A DNA stretch of 64,000 nt from Pseudomonas proteolytica. GTDB lineage: Bacteria > Pseudomonadota > Gammaproteobacteria > Pseudomonadales > Pseudomonadaceae. The notes under the pieces are model-generated. The model searched no databases and had not been told where the DNA came from. It saw nothing but the letters and a program-made list of their open reading frames with translations. The stretch's first letter is position 1; every line of letters begins with the position of its first letter. Location of the stretch: positions 78,348-142,347 of the forward strand of contig NZ_VFEV01000014.1 in assembly GCF_007858275.1 (NCBI RefSeq). Direction: 5' to 3'. This document shows positions 62,885 through 64,000 of the stretch, piece after piece. The position numbers were made by a program, and so were the translations under genes.

Positions 62885-63550
62885 TTACCGGGCTTTCAGC
62901 TTCGGCTTGCCACGGCGCTTGGCCGAATGAAAATGCCGCCAATGGGCATCCTGCGCCGCTGCCAGCAACTCGCGATCGCCGCGCGTGTCACCCCAGGCCC
63001 TGAGCCGATACTCAGCCAAGTCGCCATAAATCGCCTCGAGGCGCAGCACCTTGTTCTCACAGCGGCAGTTGTTGCCCGTAAGGCGCCCACTCAACACCCC
63101 ATCGACCACCTCAAGCTCGGTGCCGATCAGCTTGATCCCCAGCCGATCAGCAAAAGGCTGCAACACGATTGCCGGCGACGCCGAGCACAGCGTCACCTCG
63201 GCGCCGGAGCCAATCTCGTCGGCCACCGACTGCAGGCCGGCAGGGCGCATCAGCTTGTTCCAGGAGGCCTTGCAGTACTCCTCGGCTTTCTGCTGGACCC
63301 AAGCCTTGTCCACACCGGTCATAAAGGTGCGAATCAACTGGGCCTTGAGCTCATCGCGGCTCATCTGGCGCAATAGGAAGCGCACGCCAGGCAGTGCGAG
63401 CTTGAGCATCCTGCGGTTGAATTCCTGCTTGCCGAAAGCAAACTTGAGGAACGGCACAAAACTGTCGTGGCGGGTCAGGGTGCCGTCGAAGTCGAAGACT
63501 GAAAGTACCTTGGCGCCCACTGGGCCGGCTTCTAGCATGTCTGGGTTCAC
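62885..63550 (-). CDS. HAD-IB-family phosphatase
   Basis: Protein of 221 residues with the HAD nucleophile motif VFDFDGTL (Asp20, Asp22), LCSASP (motif II) and a late WGDTRGDRELL (motif IV). It resembles HAD-IB/SerB-like hydrolases that remove phosphate from small molecules or lipids. The substrate is unknown. A start four codons later (63538) is possible. Confidence 0.87.
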   Translation of the reverse strand: MNPDMLEAGPVGAKVLSVFDFDGTLTRHDSFVPFLKFAFGKQEFNRRMLKLALPGVRFLLRQMSRDELKAQLIRTFMTGVDKAWVQQKAEEYCKASWNKLMRPAGLQSVADEIGSGAEVTLCSASPAIVLQPFADRLGIKLIGTELEVVDGVLSGRLTGNNCRCENKVLRLEAIYGDLAEYRLRAWGDTRGDRELLAAAQDAHWRHFHSAKRRGKPKLKAR

Positions 63551-63610
63551 GGGGTGGCCTCGGTCCTATCTACTATTTTTTTGGAATGCATACGCTGTGA
63601 CCGCAGGAGT

Positions 63611-63820
63611 CTACTCGGATATCAATCTATCGATTTTCGAGTAAAACCCTGTGGTGAATTCATCCCGATCAGTCGACCGGTAACAACGCTGATGGCAATT
63701 GGGACACAAGGCTACAGCATTGGAGATGGGATCCGAACCCTTCCGGGCCAGGTGCTTGAGGTGGTGTACTTCAAGAAATGGCAAACCGCCCACTGTTGAT
63801 GCGCCGTGACCGGCCCCCAT
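63611..63820 (-). pseudogene. HNH endonuclease C-terminal remnant
   Basis: The 69-residue frame holds FLEVHHLKHLARKGSD, NAVALCPNCHQR, the second half of a classical HNH motif. The first half and the upstream Cys pair are absent because the frame begins at a terminator. The few residues before FLEVHH (GGLP) match the usual DGxPFLEVHH lead-in, so the original gene was longer. Likely a degraded nuclease gene. Confidence 0.65.
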
Positions 63821-63856
63821 AAAAAAAAGCCCTGGGTGCGACCCCAGGGCTTTTTC
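63819..63856. terminator. Bidirectional terminator downstream of nrdB
   Basis: AAAAAAAAGCCCTGGGGT-type stem (GCCCTGGG and CCCAGGGC) around TGCGACC, with A-run before and TTTTT after, serving the minus-strand nrdB. Confidence 0.9.
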
Positions 63857-63876
63857 ATGTCGCGACTATGCGCCGA

Positions 63877-64000
63877 TCAATCCCAGCTCAACGCCCCGCC
63901 AGTCTGATACTCGATCACGCGGGTCTCGAAGAAGTTCTTCTCTTTCTTCAAGTCCATGATCTCGCTCATCCACGGGAACGGGTTGGTGGTGCCTGGGTAT
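63877..64000 (-). CDS. nrdB: Ribonucleotide reductase beta subunit, C-terminal end (partial)
   Basis: The minus-strand frame reads ...YPGTTNPFPWMSEIMDLKKE then NFFETRVIEYQTGGALSWD and stop. This is the conserved C-terminal tail of class Ia NrdB, which docks the beta subunit to NrdA. The gene continues beyond the window. Confidence 0.93.
   Translation of the reverse strand, partial: YPGTTNPFPWMSEIMDLKKEKNFFETRVIEYQTGGALSWD

Overview
The window reads as a chromosomal segment of a Pseudomonas, most likely of the P. fluorescens group. The glucose and Entner-Doudoroff cluster, the tandem fadD2-fadD1 pair, the gntR-gntK-gntT cluster and the many REP/REPIN palindromes (GGGAGCGGGCTTGCCCGC-type and GAGCGAGCTTGCTCGC-type) all fit that genus. 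GC content is high, genes are dense and no rRNA, tRNA, CRISPR array, prophage or transposase gene was found. No complete foreign island is visible.

Layout. 0.1-13.8 kb: a membrane-anchored coiled-coil protein, then the sugar catabolic block. This holds an AGE-family mannose/glucosamine isomerase-like enzyme, the glucose/mannose ABC transporter gtsABCD, the porin oprB, a hexose-6-phosphate mutarotase, the repressor gene hexR (opposite strand) and zwf-pgl-eda. Together they take up hexose and convert glucose-6-phosphate to pyruvate and glyceraldehyde-3-phosphate. Two near-identical operator/promoter blocks precede the isomerase gene and gtsA, a HexR-like operator precedes zwf, and A-rich AANAANAA motifs suited to Hfq/Crc control lie in several leaders. 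13.9-22.7 kb: a PLP enzyme, small stress proteins, and a lipid block (MaoC hydratase, alpha/beta hydrolase, fadD2, fadD1). 22.8-28.9 kb: BrkB-like membrane protein, peptide deformylase, acetyltransferase, a BdlA-like PAS-PAS chemotaxis-type transducer, an NAD-dependent sugar epimerase/dehydrogenase and a GST. 29.2-32.4 kb: gluconate module gntR/gntK/gntT with three TAGCGCT operators.

32.4-44 kb: alaC, a GyrI-like protein, a delta-60 repeat protein, PNPOx and GNAT enzymes, an ECF42-type sigma factor cassette (NTF2-like, YCII/DGPF, SRPBCC, sigma), several LysR regulators, a PACE efflux pump and an SDR. 43.7-46.6 kb: 5-oxoprolinase pxpABC. 46.9-53.7 kb: Pit phosphate transporter, ZntB, PepSY protein, sterol desaturase-like enzyme, an AraC regulator and glpQ. 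53.8-60.4 kb: a CTP-synthase-like amidotransferase with a replaced catalytic His, a second BdlA-like transducer, a MASE2-GGDEF diguanylate cyclase, and a TetR/MBL-hydrolase divergent pair with a 22-bp palindrome. 60.5-64 kb: poorly understood genes, including an HTH gene behind a canonical CTGT-N8-ACAG LexA box and a protein with a CoiA-like cysteine/histidine N-terminus, an HNH-nuclease remnant and the 3' end of nrdB.

The most distinctive structural feature is a family of nested palindromic elements without coding capacity. The best copy (about 971-1215) has perfect 20-bp terminal inverted repeats and sits between 10-bp direct repeats inside an older REPIN, which looks like a MITE insertion with a target-site duplication. 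Degenerate relatives lie at 44.5, 46.7 and 49.8 kb, and the 44.5-kb copy has rewritten the C-terminus of pxpA.
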